Positions 1 to 6,680 of a stretch of DNA of 24,878 bases are shown piece by piece (positions within the stretch are counted from its first letter, which is position 1; each line of letters starts with the position of its first letter). The DNA is taken from NCBI GenBank assembly GCA_963582255.1, contig CAUZRD010000014.1:1-24878 (forward strand), read 5' to 3'. The notes under the pieces were generated by a model. That model saw only the letters and a program-made list of their open reading frames with translations. It searched no databases and was not told the origin of the DNA. This DNA comes from CAUZRD01 sp963582255. GTDB lineage: Bacteria; Pseudomonadota; Alphaproteobacteria; Rhizobiales; TMED25. Made by a program: the position numbers and the translations under genes.

Positions 1-140
1 AAGCTACATTTGCAAAATTGCAGGCCGCGCGGAAACTACGGTGCTCTGTCATAATGATCGACCGCCCTACACCGTTCCCCACACCAACCGTTTCAACTCT
101 TGCCGACGCGCTGCAGTGGGTCATCGCTGAGTGCCCGTAA
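1..140 (+). CDS. cobK: Precorrin-6A reductase CobK, C-terminal end only
   Basis: The reading frame is open from the left edge (first full codon at base 3) to TAA at 138-140, giving the last 46 codons of a protein. The residues read ATFAKLQAARKL, then VIMIDRPTPFP, then LADALQWVIAECP. This fits the C-terminus of the CobK/CbiJ family, which ends with an alanine-rich helix on residues like AATYAKIxAAR, a strand VIMVxRP, and a final helix ALxWL. CobK reduces precorrin-6A to precorrin-6B with NADPH in corrin synthesis. It converges on cobM, and the two reading frames overlap by 20 bases at their 3' ends. Recognition is by remembered family pattern on a short fragment, so the identity is likely rather than certain; the surrounding cob genes support it strongly. 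Confidence 0.72.
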   Translation, partial: ATFAKLQAARKLRCSVIMIDRPTPFPTPTVSTLADALQWVIAECP

Positions 141-900
141 GTTTACTCTTCGGCCTCAGAACATGGACGTGAGACGGATCATAAAGGGAGCTATCAATAT
201 ATTCCGCTGCCGCGAGTGCCGGTCCAGCAAGAATGAGTGCCGTGCGAGTGATCTTCTCGGCCCGCACCTTTTCATGGATATCACTGAGCGTACCAGTAAT
301 GAATTTCTGATCCGGCCATCCAACCCGATATGCCACCACAACCGGGCAATCTTTACCATAATGAGGAATTAGCGCTCTCTTGATAAAGGGAATATTTCTG
401 ATCGAAAGATGGATCGCAAGTGTCGCTCGCGACCGCGCTAACTCTGCAAGGTCTTCTCCCGGCGGCATCGCTGACGCCTTCATTGCCGTACGGGTTAAAA
501 TAACGGTCTGCGCAATCCCAGGCACAGTTAATTGAAGCCCAAGAGCAGCAGAAGCGGCGCAAAATGCCGGAACCCCGGGTGTGATATCATAGGCGATCCC
601 GAGCGCGTCAAGGCGGCGCGCTTGCTCAGCCGTCGCTCCGTATATAGTTGGATCACCAGAATGCACTCGCGCTACGTCAAGATCAGCAGCATTAGCTTGT
701 TCCATCTCCGAAACAATCTCGTCGAGCACCATTGATGACGTATCCATGATACGCGCTCGCGGCGGAGCTTCATCGATAAGCTCACGTGGCACCAGAGAGC
801 CCGCATAAAGACAAACTGGGCATTGGCGAATGAGATCTCGGCCCCTAACTGTGATCAGGTCAGGCGAACCTGGGCCCGCACCAATGAAGTGAACTGTCAT
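121..900 (-). CDS. cobM: Precorrin-4 C11-methyltransferase CobM (CbiF)
   Basis: A 259-residue S-adenosylmethionine-dependent tetrapyrrole methylase, the usual family length. The N-terminal glycine-rich loop GAGPGSPDLITVRG lies at residues 7-20. CobM-typical CPVCLYAGSLVP follows at 27-38, and the second conserved loop SGDPTIYGA at 81-89. The enzyme methylates C11 of (cobalt-)precorrin-4. Its ATG overlaps the TGA of the upstream cbiG-cobJ gene in an ATGA, so translation is probably coupled. It is the last minus-strand corrin gene I can see, and its 3' end runs into the convergent cobK. Identity is clear from the motifs and the operon; whether the natural substrate carries cobalt cannot be told from this sequence. 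Confidence 0.95.
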   Translation of the reverse strand: MTVHFIGAGPGSPDLITVRGRDLIRQCPVCLYAGSLVPRELIDEAPPRARIMDTSSMVLDEIVSEMEQANAADLDVARVHSGDPTIYGATAEQARRLDALGIAYDITPGVPAFCAASAALGLQLTVPGIAQTVILTRTAMKASAMPPGEDLAELARSRATLAIHLSIRNIPFIKRALIPHYGKDCPVVVAYRVGWPDQKFITGTLSDIHEKVRAEKITRTALILAGPALAAAEYIDSSLYDPSHVHVLRPKSKLTGTQR

Positions 901-2723
901 CGGCCTACCTCTTTGTCCTGATGTTCCGGTGGCTGGTATCCTCGCGGTGTGTAGACACGCCGGCTTCCATCAACTAGGTCAATGCATCTTGTGCTCGAAG
1001 CACCCACCAACACCAGCGTTAGCATATCGATCTGTTCAGCATCGACCTGATCTAGCCGGGTAATGGTAATATTCTCTTCGGGTCGACCAAGGGCACGGGC
1101 AATGATAACGGGCGTTGCCGCAGGCCGGTGGGCTTGAAAAATATCAAGCGCCTCTAGGAAGAGCGAGAAGCGCAATTTTGATGCCGGATTGTAAAGCGCA
1201 GTCACAAAATCAGCCCGCGCCGCAGCATTTAGCCGCATGATTATAGATTCTTTCGGCGTGAGTAGATCTGACAGGGATATTGCACAAAAGTCATGCCCCA
1301 AAGGTGCACCTACGCGCGCCGCCGCCGCTTGCAGGGCCGAAATGCCAGGCGCCACTGTGACATCAACCCGACGCCACGCCTCCCTCCCGCTCTCCATTGC
1401 CTCAAATACCAATGAAGCCATGCCATAAATCCCAGCATCTCCGGAAGAAACCAGCACCACCTTTCGGCCCTCACTGGCCAAGCTTAATGCACGCTCAACC
1501 CTTAACCTCTCTTCACCAAGGCTAAAATCATGACGCCTTTGTCCCAAACTCAAGGGCTCAATAAGATCGAGATAAAGCGACAGGCCGACAAGATCGCTCG
1601 CCGATTCCAAAATTGATCGAACCTCGGCGCTGCGCCAAGAAGGATTACCCGGCCCCAGACCAACTACCGAGAGCTGCGCTGGACCTCGGCCAGTAGCTGC
1701 CTTAACAATTGGAAGTGACGCTTGCGCAATAGCGCAGGTAACACGCACACCAACATGTTTGGTCACGATCAACCGCGAAAACGGCCCAGTACTAGCAAGC
1801 GCCGCCGCTTCCGCAACGCCATGACACCCCACCGCCTTGAAGACTTCGTCTGATGGCGTATTTAGACGGGGTGTTTCCGCCTCAAGATGCCTGGAATCAA
1901 ATAATTGCAATGGGCAGCATAACACTTTGGAAACGTGGCGAATGGCCGGCTCGGCTTCTTTTAAATCTAGCGATGCCACCACGCCAACTGACTGTGGAGC
2001 TAGCCCCTCCCTACCAAGGCACATCTTAACAAGATCCAAGGCCGCCTCATGATCTGCCCCCCGCTCCGAACCAACGCCAACGGCGAGGACGGCGGGGTGA
2101 TAAACGAGACGGTCACGGCTTGCCTCAATCTGCTTTTCTGTAACGATAATTTCAAGCTCAGCATCTTGCGCAAACGGAAGATCAGAATTTGCAAGCCACG
2201 GAGCCTTGCCAACAAGGCGCACTCCCTCCCCGTTCAAAAGCCTGCTGACGAACCCCTTTACATGCTCACGATTAGCAAGCCAGTAACCCTCTGGTGGATC
2301 ATCAAGTGCAATGGAAAACCTGGAATCACTGGCAGTGGTAACCGCGGCATGGGCTCCAAGGAGCGCTGCAATATCTGCCGCAAGCCGGTTTGCTCCATGG
2401 TGTCCCCCAAGTAGCGGAACGACTGATGCTCCGTCTTCGCTTACCGCGATAACTGCAGGCTCATGATTTTTATCATCTAAATGCGGGGCAATCGAGCGAA
2501 TAAGAATGCCCGAAGCGCAAATACCGATAACCACATGACCGCTGCGAAAAAGTCCGCCTAGATGCTCACTGGCACGGTCAAACAAAACAACCCTTGGAAG
2601 ACTTTTTATATCTTTCCTCGCTGACTTGCAAAGATGCACCTGAGCACCACTCAGACTATCCGCAATACGCTGGGCCAAGCGTGCGCCAGGACCTGTAAGG
2701 GCGACAATCGCAATCTTACTCAT
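897..2723 (-). CDS. cbiG-cobJ: CbiG-CobJ fusion: precorrin-5A hydrolase plus precorrin-3B C17-methyltransferase
   Basis: A 608-residue two-domain protein. Residues about 1-345 are CbiG: a GICASGILIRSIAP segment at 67-80, PLLGGHHGANRLA at 103-115, and a C-terminal CobE-like part starting near AVGVGSERGA at 214-223. CbiG opens the delta-lactone of cobalt-precorrin-5A and releases acetaldehyde. Residues about 350-595 are CobJ/CbiH, the ring-contracting C17 methylase, with VGLGPGNP at 353-360, SSGDAGIYGMA at 426-436 and TALYNPAS at 508-515. The start ATG has a GGAG five bases upstream. The gap to cobI is only 35 bases. The stop overlaps the cobM start. A fused pair of this kind occurs in other bacteria. 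The presence of CbiG points to a cobalt-early or mixed route. Confidence 0.95.
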   Translation of the reverse strand: MSKIAIVALTGPGARLAQRIADSLSGAQVHLCKSARKDIKSLPRVVLFDRASEHLGGLFRSGHVVIGICASGILIRSIAPHLDDKNHEPAVIAVSEDGASVVPLLGGHHGANRLAADIAALLGAHAAVTTASDSRFSIALDDPPEGYWLANREHVKGFVSRLLNGEGVRLVGKAPWLANSDLPFAQDAELEIIVTEKQIEASRDRLVYHPAVLAVGVGSERGADHEAALDLVKMCLGREGLAPQSVGVVASLDLKEAEPAIRHVSKVLCCPLQLFDSRHLEAETPRLNTPSDEVFKAVGCHGVAEAAALASTGPFSRLIVTKHVGVRVTCAIAQASLPIVKAATGRGPAQLSVVGLGPGNPSWRSAEVRSILESASDLVGLSLYLDLIEPLSLGQRRHDFSLGEERLRVERALSLASEGRKVVLVSSGDAGIYGMASLVFEAMESGREAWRRVDVTVAPGISALQAAAARVGAPLGHDFCAISLSDLLTPKESIIMRLNAAARADFVTALYNPASKLRFSLFLEALDIFQAHRPAATPVIIARALGRPEENITITRLDQVDAEQIDMLTLVLVGASSTRCIDLVDGSRRVYTPRGYQPPEHQDKEVGR

Positions 2724-2758
2724 GATGTCTCCAAAGTACGCACAGTATACCCGGCGTT

Positions 2759-3472
2759 CTATGTCCGATTATCAACTACTACAAAAGAAAAATAAGGTGC
2801 CGCATCAAGGTTAAATTCCTCAAACCGCATCTGACGCTCATTTTCCAGTGTCGCGCGCTCAATATAATACGCGCGTCCTAAAAGACCGTGCGCATCTAAC
2901 AATGACTTAAGCCGCCCGGCATGCCTGCCAACCTTCACAAATGCCAAACTAGCCCCTCGGTTAAAAAATCGCTGCAGCGCTTCATCCGGCAGGGTGGCCG
3001 GGATCACACTCAACGCCATGTCTCCGCTGACAAGTGGTCGACCCAGTCGCGCCGGTACAGCAAGAATAGATGAAATCCCAGGTATTATTTCGCATACGAA
3101 ATGAGTGTTCAGTTTTTCAAAAAGCCGTATATACGTCCCATAAACCAGCGGATCTCCCTCGCATAAAAAAGCGACATCCTGCCCCGCCCGCAGTGCACAC
3201 GATATATTCTGCACAGCCATTTCATAGGCAGATTCTATCTCTTTTTCCGAGCGAAGCGGTACCTGGACTACAATCTCCACATGCTTTCTATGTACATACT
3301 CAGCAACGATTCTCCTGGCAAAGCTTGCAATCCCATTAAGCTCCGGATAGGCGATAACAGGTGACGACAAAATCACCTTGCACGCCTTCACGGTTATCAA
3401 TTCCGGATCGCCCGGTCCAACACCAACCCCGCGAAAAATTCCATGGCGCACGCACCCTGCCACCTCGGTCAT
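2759..3472 (-). CDS. cobI: Precorrin-2 C20-methyltransferase CobI (CbiL)
   Basis: A tetrapyrrole methylase that adds the C20 methyl group to (cobalt-)precorrin-2, the first methylation after the uroporphyrinogen methylase. The conserved loop GVGVGPGDPELITVKA follows soon after the start, and LCEGDPLVYGTYIRLFEKL is the second SAM-binding segment. I place the start at 3472, giving 237 residues. This ATG makes a 4-base ATGA overlap with the cobL stop, the same junction type used at three other places in the operon. The protein then starts MTEVAGCVRHG just before the core, the normal family layout. An open frame continues upstream to an ATG at 3535, but that would add 21 non-conserved residues inside cobL. 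Confidence 0.93.
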   Translation of the reverse strand: MTEVAGCVRHGIFRGVGVGPGDPELITVKACKVILSSPVIAYPELNGIASFARRIVAEYVHRKHVEIVVQVPLRSEKEIESAYEMAVQNISCALRAGQDVAFLCEGDPLVYGTYIRLFEKLNTHFVCEIIPGISSILAVPARLGRPLVSGDMALSVIPATLPDEALQRFFNRGASLAFVKVGRHAGRLKSLLDAHGLLGRAYYIERATLENERQMRFEEFNLDAAPYFSFVVVDNRT

Positions 3473-4701
3473 GCGGTCCCGTCCGACCAACTTTTGGTCA
3501 CCGTCCATTGTGTGACTGGCATCAACGGACGCCAACCAAGCTGCCTACCCACCGGCGCAGCTCGGCTGATTGCAATCCGCGTCAAATCGCCACCAAATCG
3601 TTCATGAAGTCGCAAGAGTGCCGCGTCACCCAATAATGTGATCGCATTAGCAACCATTCGCCCGCCAGGATTAAGCGCTTGATAGGCGCGCCCCACCTCA
3701 CGCTCACCATCGTCAGAACCAAGCCCTCCACCAATAAAAACAGCATCCGGCGGAGGCAACACATCAAGCGCATCGGCCATCTCGCAATTGAGAATAGAAA
3801 TATCCGGCACACCGAATCTTGCGGCATTTTTTCTGATAGCCTCAGCCCGGCCCACATCTCGCTCCACTGCATAGGCGTGAGCCTGAGTACTGGCACGCAT
3901 CCACTCAATCGATATTGCGCCAGATCCCGCGCCAAGATCCCATAATATGCCCTCCCGGCTGGGAGCAAGCCGGGCGAGTGTTATCGCCCGCACCTCTTTC
4001 TTCGTGATCTGACCATCATGAATAAAAAAATCATCATCAAGCCCCGGCACATCAGAATAAATCGCTGGTTTATCCGCACAGCAGCAATCGACAGCGATGG
4101 TGTTGAGATCATGTATATCAATAAGATTAAAGTCTTCAGCAAGAACCTGGCGCACCCGCTCTTCTGGCCCACCCAACTCTTCCAGAACCGTCATTTTACT
4201 TCGCCCGAACCCTCGCGCAACAAGCCGTAGGGCAACATCACCAGCAGTGTTTCCATCATTGGTAAGCGCAATAAAACGTGCGCCCGGCTCAATCTCCCGC
4301 TCCACAGTTTCAATCGCCCGACCGTGAAGACTTAGCATACTGGTCTTAGACAAGGGCCAACCAAGCCATGCAGCGCTTAGTGAGAAGGCCGAGGGCGCAG
4401 ACACAATTACTAATTCTTCTGACGGCACAGCACTAGCCAGCTGAACACCAATCCCAAACCACATTGGATCACCGCTCGCCAGAACACACACCCGCTGCGG
4501 CTTGAGCGACAGAATTTCACCAATTGATACCGAAAGAGGCTTTGACCATTCCACTCGGGTAGCCAAACCATCTGGAACAAGCGCCAGATGCCGAGCGCCG
4601 CCATAAAGAAATTGGGCTTGCTTTATCAAGTCCCGTGCTGCCGGAGCAAGCCCTGAAGAACCATCGGCTCCAATGCCGACGATGCTTAGCCAACGCGTCA
4701 T
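3469..4701 (-). CDS. cobL: Precorrin-6B C5,15-methyltransferase (decarboxylating) CobL
   Basis: A 410-residue fusion of CbiE and CbiT domains, the standard CobL arrangement. The N-terminal CbiE methylase (about 1-200) has IVGIGADG at 7-14, a YGGARHL segment at 33-39 and LASGDPMWFGIG at 74-85. The C-terminal CbiT domain (about 225-405) has the linker motif ITKKEVRA at 232-239 and a Rossmann-type SAM site, LWDLGAGSGAISIEW at 253-267. The enzyme methylates C5 and C15 of precorrin-6B and removes the C12 acetate carboxyl, giving precorrin-8. An unusual CCC run sits at 206-208, near the domain boundary. Both ends overlap neighbours by an ATGA, with cobH upstream and cobI downstream. Confidence 0.95.
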   Translation of the reverse strand: MTRWLSIVGIGADGSSGLAPAARDLIKQAQFLYGGARHLALVPDGLATRVEWSKPLSVSIGEILSLKPQRVCVLASGDPMWFGIGVQLASAVPSEELVIVSAPSAFSLSAAWLGWPLSKTSMLSLHGRAIETVEREIEPGARFIALTNDGNTAGDVALRLVARGFGRSKMTVLEELGGPEERVRQVLAEDFNLIDIHDLNTIAVDCCCADKPAIYSDVPGLDDDFFIHDGQITKKEVRAITLARLAPSREGILWDLGAGSGAISIEWMRASTQAHAYAVERDVGRAEAIRKNAARFGVPDISILNCEMADALDVLPPPDAVFIGGGLGSDDGEREVGRAYQALNPGGRMVANAITLLGDAALLRLHERFGGDLTRIAISRAAPVGRQLGWRPLMPVTQWTVTKSWSDGTA

Positions 4702-5348
4702 GGATTAGCCTCGATTGCCAGTGCATTCACCGCGGCAGCAGCAAGCGCACTTCCACCCCGCCGGCCCTTGATCATAAGATATGAAATATCATTACGCCCT
4801 CTAGCGAGCGCTAATAATGCCTCCTTTGCCTCAGCTGCACCGACAAACCCGACTGGCATCGCGATGATCACCGCCGGAGCCGACAGCCCCTCTTCAATCA
4901 ACTCAATCAATCGGAAAAGAGCGGTGGGCGCATTGCCAATGACCACAACCTGACCAGAAAAGTGACCCGCCCAGCGCTCAATCGCCAACATCGCACGAGT
5001 GGTCAATGCGCTCTTCGAGAACGCATTAGCACCTTGTTTATCAAGACAGCATTGCACTAGATTCCCAGCGGCCAGGAACCGGCGTGTAATGCCCGCCGCA
5101 ACCATCGAGCTATCAGTAAAAATTGTGCTGCCCGACACTAGGGCCTTTGATCCTGCACTAAGAGCATCCCGGCTAAAGGCAAGGTCATCTACAATAGACG
5201 GATCGCCAACAGTGTGCACCAAACGTAGGGCAAGCTGGTGAAGCGATGAATCTATCCCCGAAAGATCACATTCTCGGGCAGCTATTTTAAATGATCGCGC
5301 ATATATTTCATCTGGTGAACACAAATATCTGTGACCATTTTTGGTCAT
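4698..5348 (-). CDS. cobH: Precorrin-8X methylmutase CobH (CbiC)
   Basis: A 216-residue enzyme moving the C11 methyl to C12, converting precorrin-8 to hydrogenobyrinate (or cobalt-precorrin-8 to cobyrinate). The catalytic histidine is His45 in RLVHTVGDP. Further family signatures are GSTIFTDSSMVAAGI (about 93-107), the VIGNAPTALFRL loop in the middle, and a glycine-rich segment KGRRGGSALAAAAVNALA near the C-terminus. The length is typical. The gene lies between cbiX and cobL with 4-base overlaps at both ends, so it should be translated in step with them. All key motifs are intact. Confidence 0.96.
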   Translation of the reverse strand: MTKNGHRYLCSPDEIYARSFKIAARECDLSGIDSSLHQLALRLVHTVGDPSIVDDLAFSRDALSAGSKALVSGSTIFTDSSMVAAGITRRFLAAGNLVQCCLDKQGANAFSKSALTTRAMLAIERWAGHFSGQVVVIGNAPTALFRLIELIEEGLSAPAVIIAMPVGFVGAAEAKEALLALARGRNDISYLMIKGRRGGSALAAAAVNALAIEANP

Positions 5349-6400
5349 TCATCCGACCCGACATACAACGTACGCGGGCCTAACGGATGGTTACGATGCG
5401 GATAAGGATGGTGATGCCCATGATCGTGGGCATCACTATGGCTATGTGTATGAATGACGGAATCATCATCATACTCACCAACCCCAATTCCTTCTACGTG
5501 ATGATGGTGGCTCGCCTGCGCCAACCCCACTTCCTCTTCAAAGCCAAGAATCTGTTCGCGATACTTGCACAACTGGCAATTCATCAATCCGTTGCCATCT
5601 ATAATATCGCTGATCCGCGCCGCAAAAGTCTGAACTACAAGATCATGCGCTCCCAAATAGGGCGCCTTGATAAACTTGATATCTGGGTAAGTACGCGCAA
5701 CTTCATCGCATGCATCATAGATTCGTTTAACTAAAATACCCGTGAACAAAAAATAGGGAAAAACTACAATCTGTCGGTATCCAAGCCGCACCACATGCTC
5801 AAGTGCGGGGGCAACCAATGGAAAGGTAACTCCAGAATAAGCAGTCTCTCCCCAACCAAAACCGCGTCCCTCCCAAAGCATGCGCATCACTTTAGCGACA
5901 TTTGAATTAGCATCGGGATCAGACGCACCGCGCCCGACCACAACCAGAAGCGTTTCTTCCCGGCTCATAGACGAAAATTGCTCAATTGACTCATCTATCC
6001 GCGCCGCCGCAGCTTTAAGCATACGTGAATCAATCCCAAGCTCCGAGCCGTAGCTAATACGAATATCAGGATGCGACGCAGCATATGTGTTGAGCACCGA
6101 GGGGATGTCATTCTTGGCGTGGCCGGCAGCAAACAACATTGCCGGCACGGCAAGAATATCGCGTGCGCCCTTAGCAATCAGCCGATCCAGTCCATCGCGA
6201 AGAACTGGCTGTGCAAATTCAAGATACCCATATTCGACCGGAATACCCTCGAACATCTGGCCGATACGAGCAGCCAACCCAGAAAACTCCTCAACAGCAT
6301 TCTGATCCCGGCTGCCATGGCCACAGACCATGATCCCGGTACCATCTCTAGCCCGAAGACGATCGCGTAAAATCTCGATACCATGGTCATTGCTAGACAT
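5345..6400 (-). CDS. cbiX: Sirohydrochlorin cobaltochelatase CbiX, long form with MxCxxC and His-rich tail
   Basis: A 351-residue CbiX of the long, two-domain type. Metal-site histidines are in CGHGSRDQNAVEEF (His28) and AAGHAKNDIPSVL (His94). A second, degenerate chelatase half follows from about residue 150, including FPYFLFTGILVKRI. After the core comes MNCQLC at 273-278, matching the MxCxxC metal/Fe-S motif described for long CbiX proteins. Residues 298-337 then hold a stretch very rich in His and Asp, a likely cobalt reservoir or delivery tail. CbiX inserts cobalt into sirohydrochlorin, the committing step of the cobalt-early B12 route. It is the first gene of the operon, with GAAGAGG as ribosome binding site 7 bases before the ATG, downstream of a riboswitch-like leader. 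Confidence 0.93.
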   Translation of the reverse strand: MSSNDHGIEILRDRLRARDGTGIMVCGHGSRDQNAVEEFSGLAARIGQMFEGIPVEYGYLEFAQPVLRDGLDRLIAKGARDILAVPAMLFAAGHAKNDIPSVLNTYAASHPDIRISYGSELGIDSRMLKAAAARIDESIEQFSSMSREETLLVVVGRGASDPDANSNVAKVMRMLWEGRGFGWGETAYSGVTFPLVAPALEHVVRLGYRQIVVFPYFLFTGILVKRIYDACDEVARTYPDIKFIKAPYLGAHDLVVQTFAARISDIIDGNGLMNCQLCKYREQILGFEEEVGLAQASHHHHVEGIGVGEYDDDSVIHTHSHSDAHDHGHHHPYPHRNHPLGPRTLYVGSDE

Positions 6401-6421
6401 ATCCGGGCCTCTTCAAGCGTT

Positions 6422-6533
6422 GAGCACAACGACGACCCGGCATGGACTGGCGTGTCACGGTTCCAGATCAAGTCCCCTGCTTGGGTCGACCGCACTGGAT
6501 TCCATTTCATCCCATTTGTGGGAACCGTCGCTC
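6422..6533 (-). promoter_or_regulatory. Cobalamin-riboswitch-like leader upstream of cbiX (short form)
   Basis: On the minus strand the leader carries GACGGTTCCC, a small CCCA-CAAA-TGGG hairpin, then GAAATGGAATCCAGTGCG. This closely resembles the conserved start of cobalamin riboswitches (compare GGGAATCCAGTGCG in the E. coli btuB leader). GGACTTGATCTGG and ACCGTGAC follow, then a B12-box-like GCCAG...GCCGGG. The ends GAGC (6530-6533) and GCTC (6422-6425) can close an outer stem. An 8-bp perfect pair, ACGGTTCC at 6521-6528 with GGAACCGT at 6457-6464, could close the internal junction. The usual class I core (GCTGCCCCCGCAAC) is absent. The ACTTGAT segment and small size recall the short class II/AdoCbl-variant type known from marine sequences. 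Position before a B12 operon strengthens the call; no covariance search was possible. Confidence 0.6.
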
Positions 6534-6537
6534 GATA

Positions 6538-6566
6538 CGCATATGCGAGTGAGGGACCAAGGTCAA
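6538..6566 (-). promoter_or_regulatory. Candidate sigma-70 promoter of the cbiX-cobM operon
   Basis: On the minus strand TTGACC (6566-6561) is a good -35 box. It is followed after 17 bases by TATGCG (6543-6538), a poor but acceptable -10. Transcription would start close to the first paired bases of the riboswitch-like leader, as expected for a leader RNA. The weak -10 keeps this tentative. Confidence 0.35.
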
Positions 6567-6680
6567 TGTAGACAAAAGTCTTGTCCAATTACCGCCAACA
6601 TGGTCACTAAATCTCGACGATTAGCTCGCAAGGCTTTATGTAGCAGTTGGATCTAAACCAACATCACCGGACGAGGCCAC

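Noticed and set aside
1..124. A minus-strand frame starting with ATG at 124 that overlaps the cobM stop as ATGA and stays open to the left edge.
   Set aside because: The junction mimics the operon pattern, but its 41 residues match no corrin gene I know. The plus-strand frame over the same bases reads as a CobK C-terminus, which is the better explanation.
2049..2414. A 121-codon plus-strand frame opposite the CbiG part of cbiG-cobJ.
   Set aside because: It is a shadow of the well-supported minus-strand gene, with no recognisable domain.
3473..3535. A longer cobI reading frame starting at ATG 3535 inside cobL.
   Set aside because: ATG 3472 gives the ATGA overlap used elsewhere in the operon and places the conserved loop at the usual distance from the start. 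The extra 21 residues are unconserved in character.
6646..6662. The hairpin GTTGG-ATCTAAA-CCAAC before ispG, considered as part of a tRNA or riboswitch.
   Set aside because: No acceptor stem, D arm or T arm surrounds it, and no known riboswitch blocks are present on the plus strand. It is left as a note in the ispG entry.
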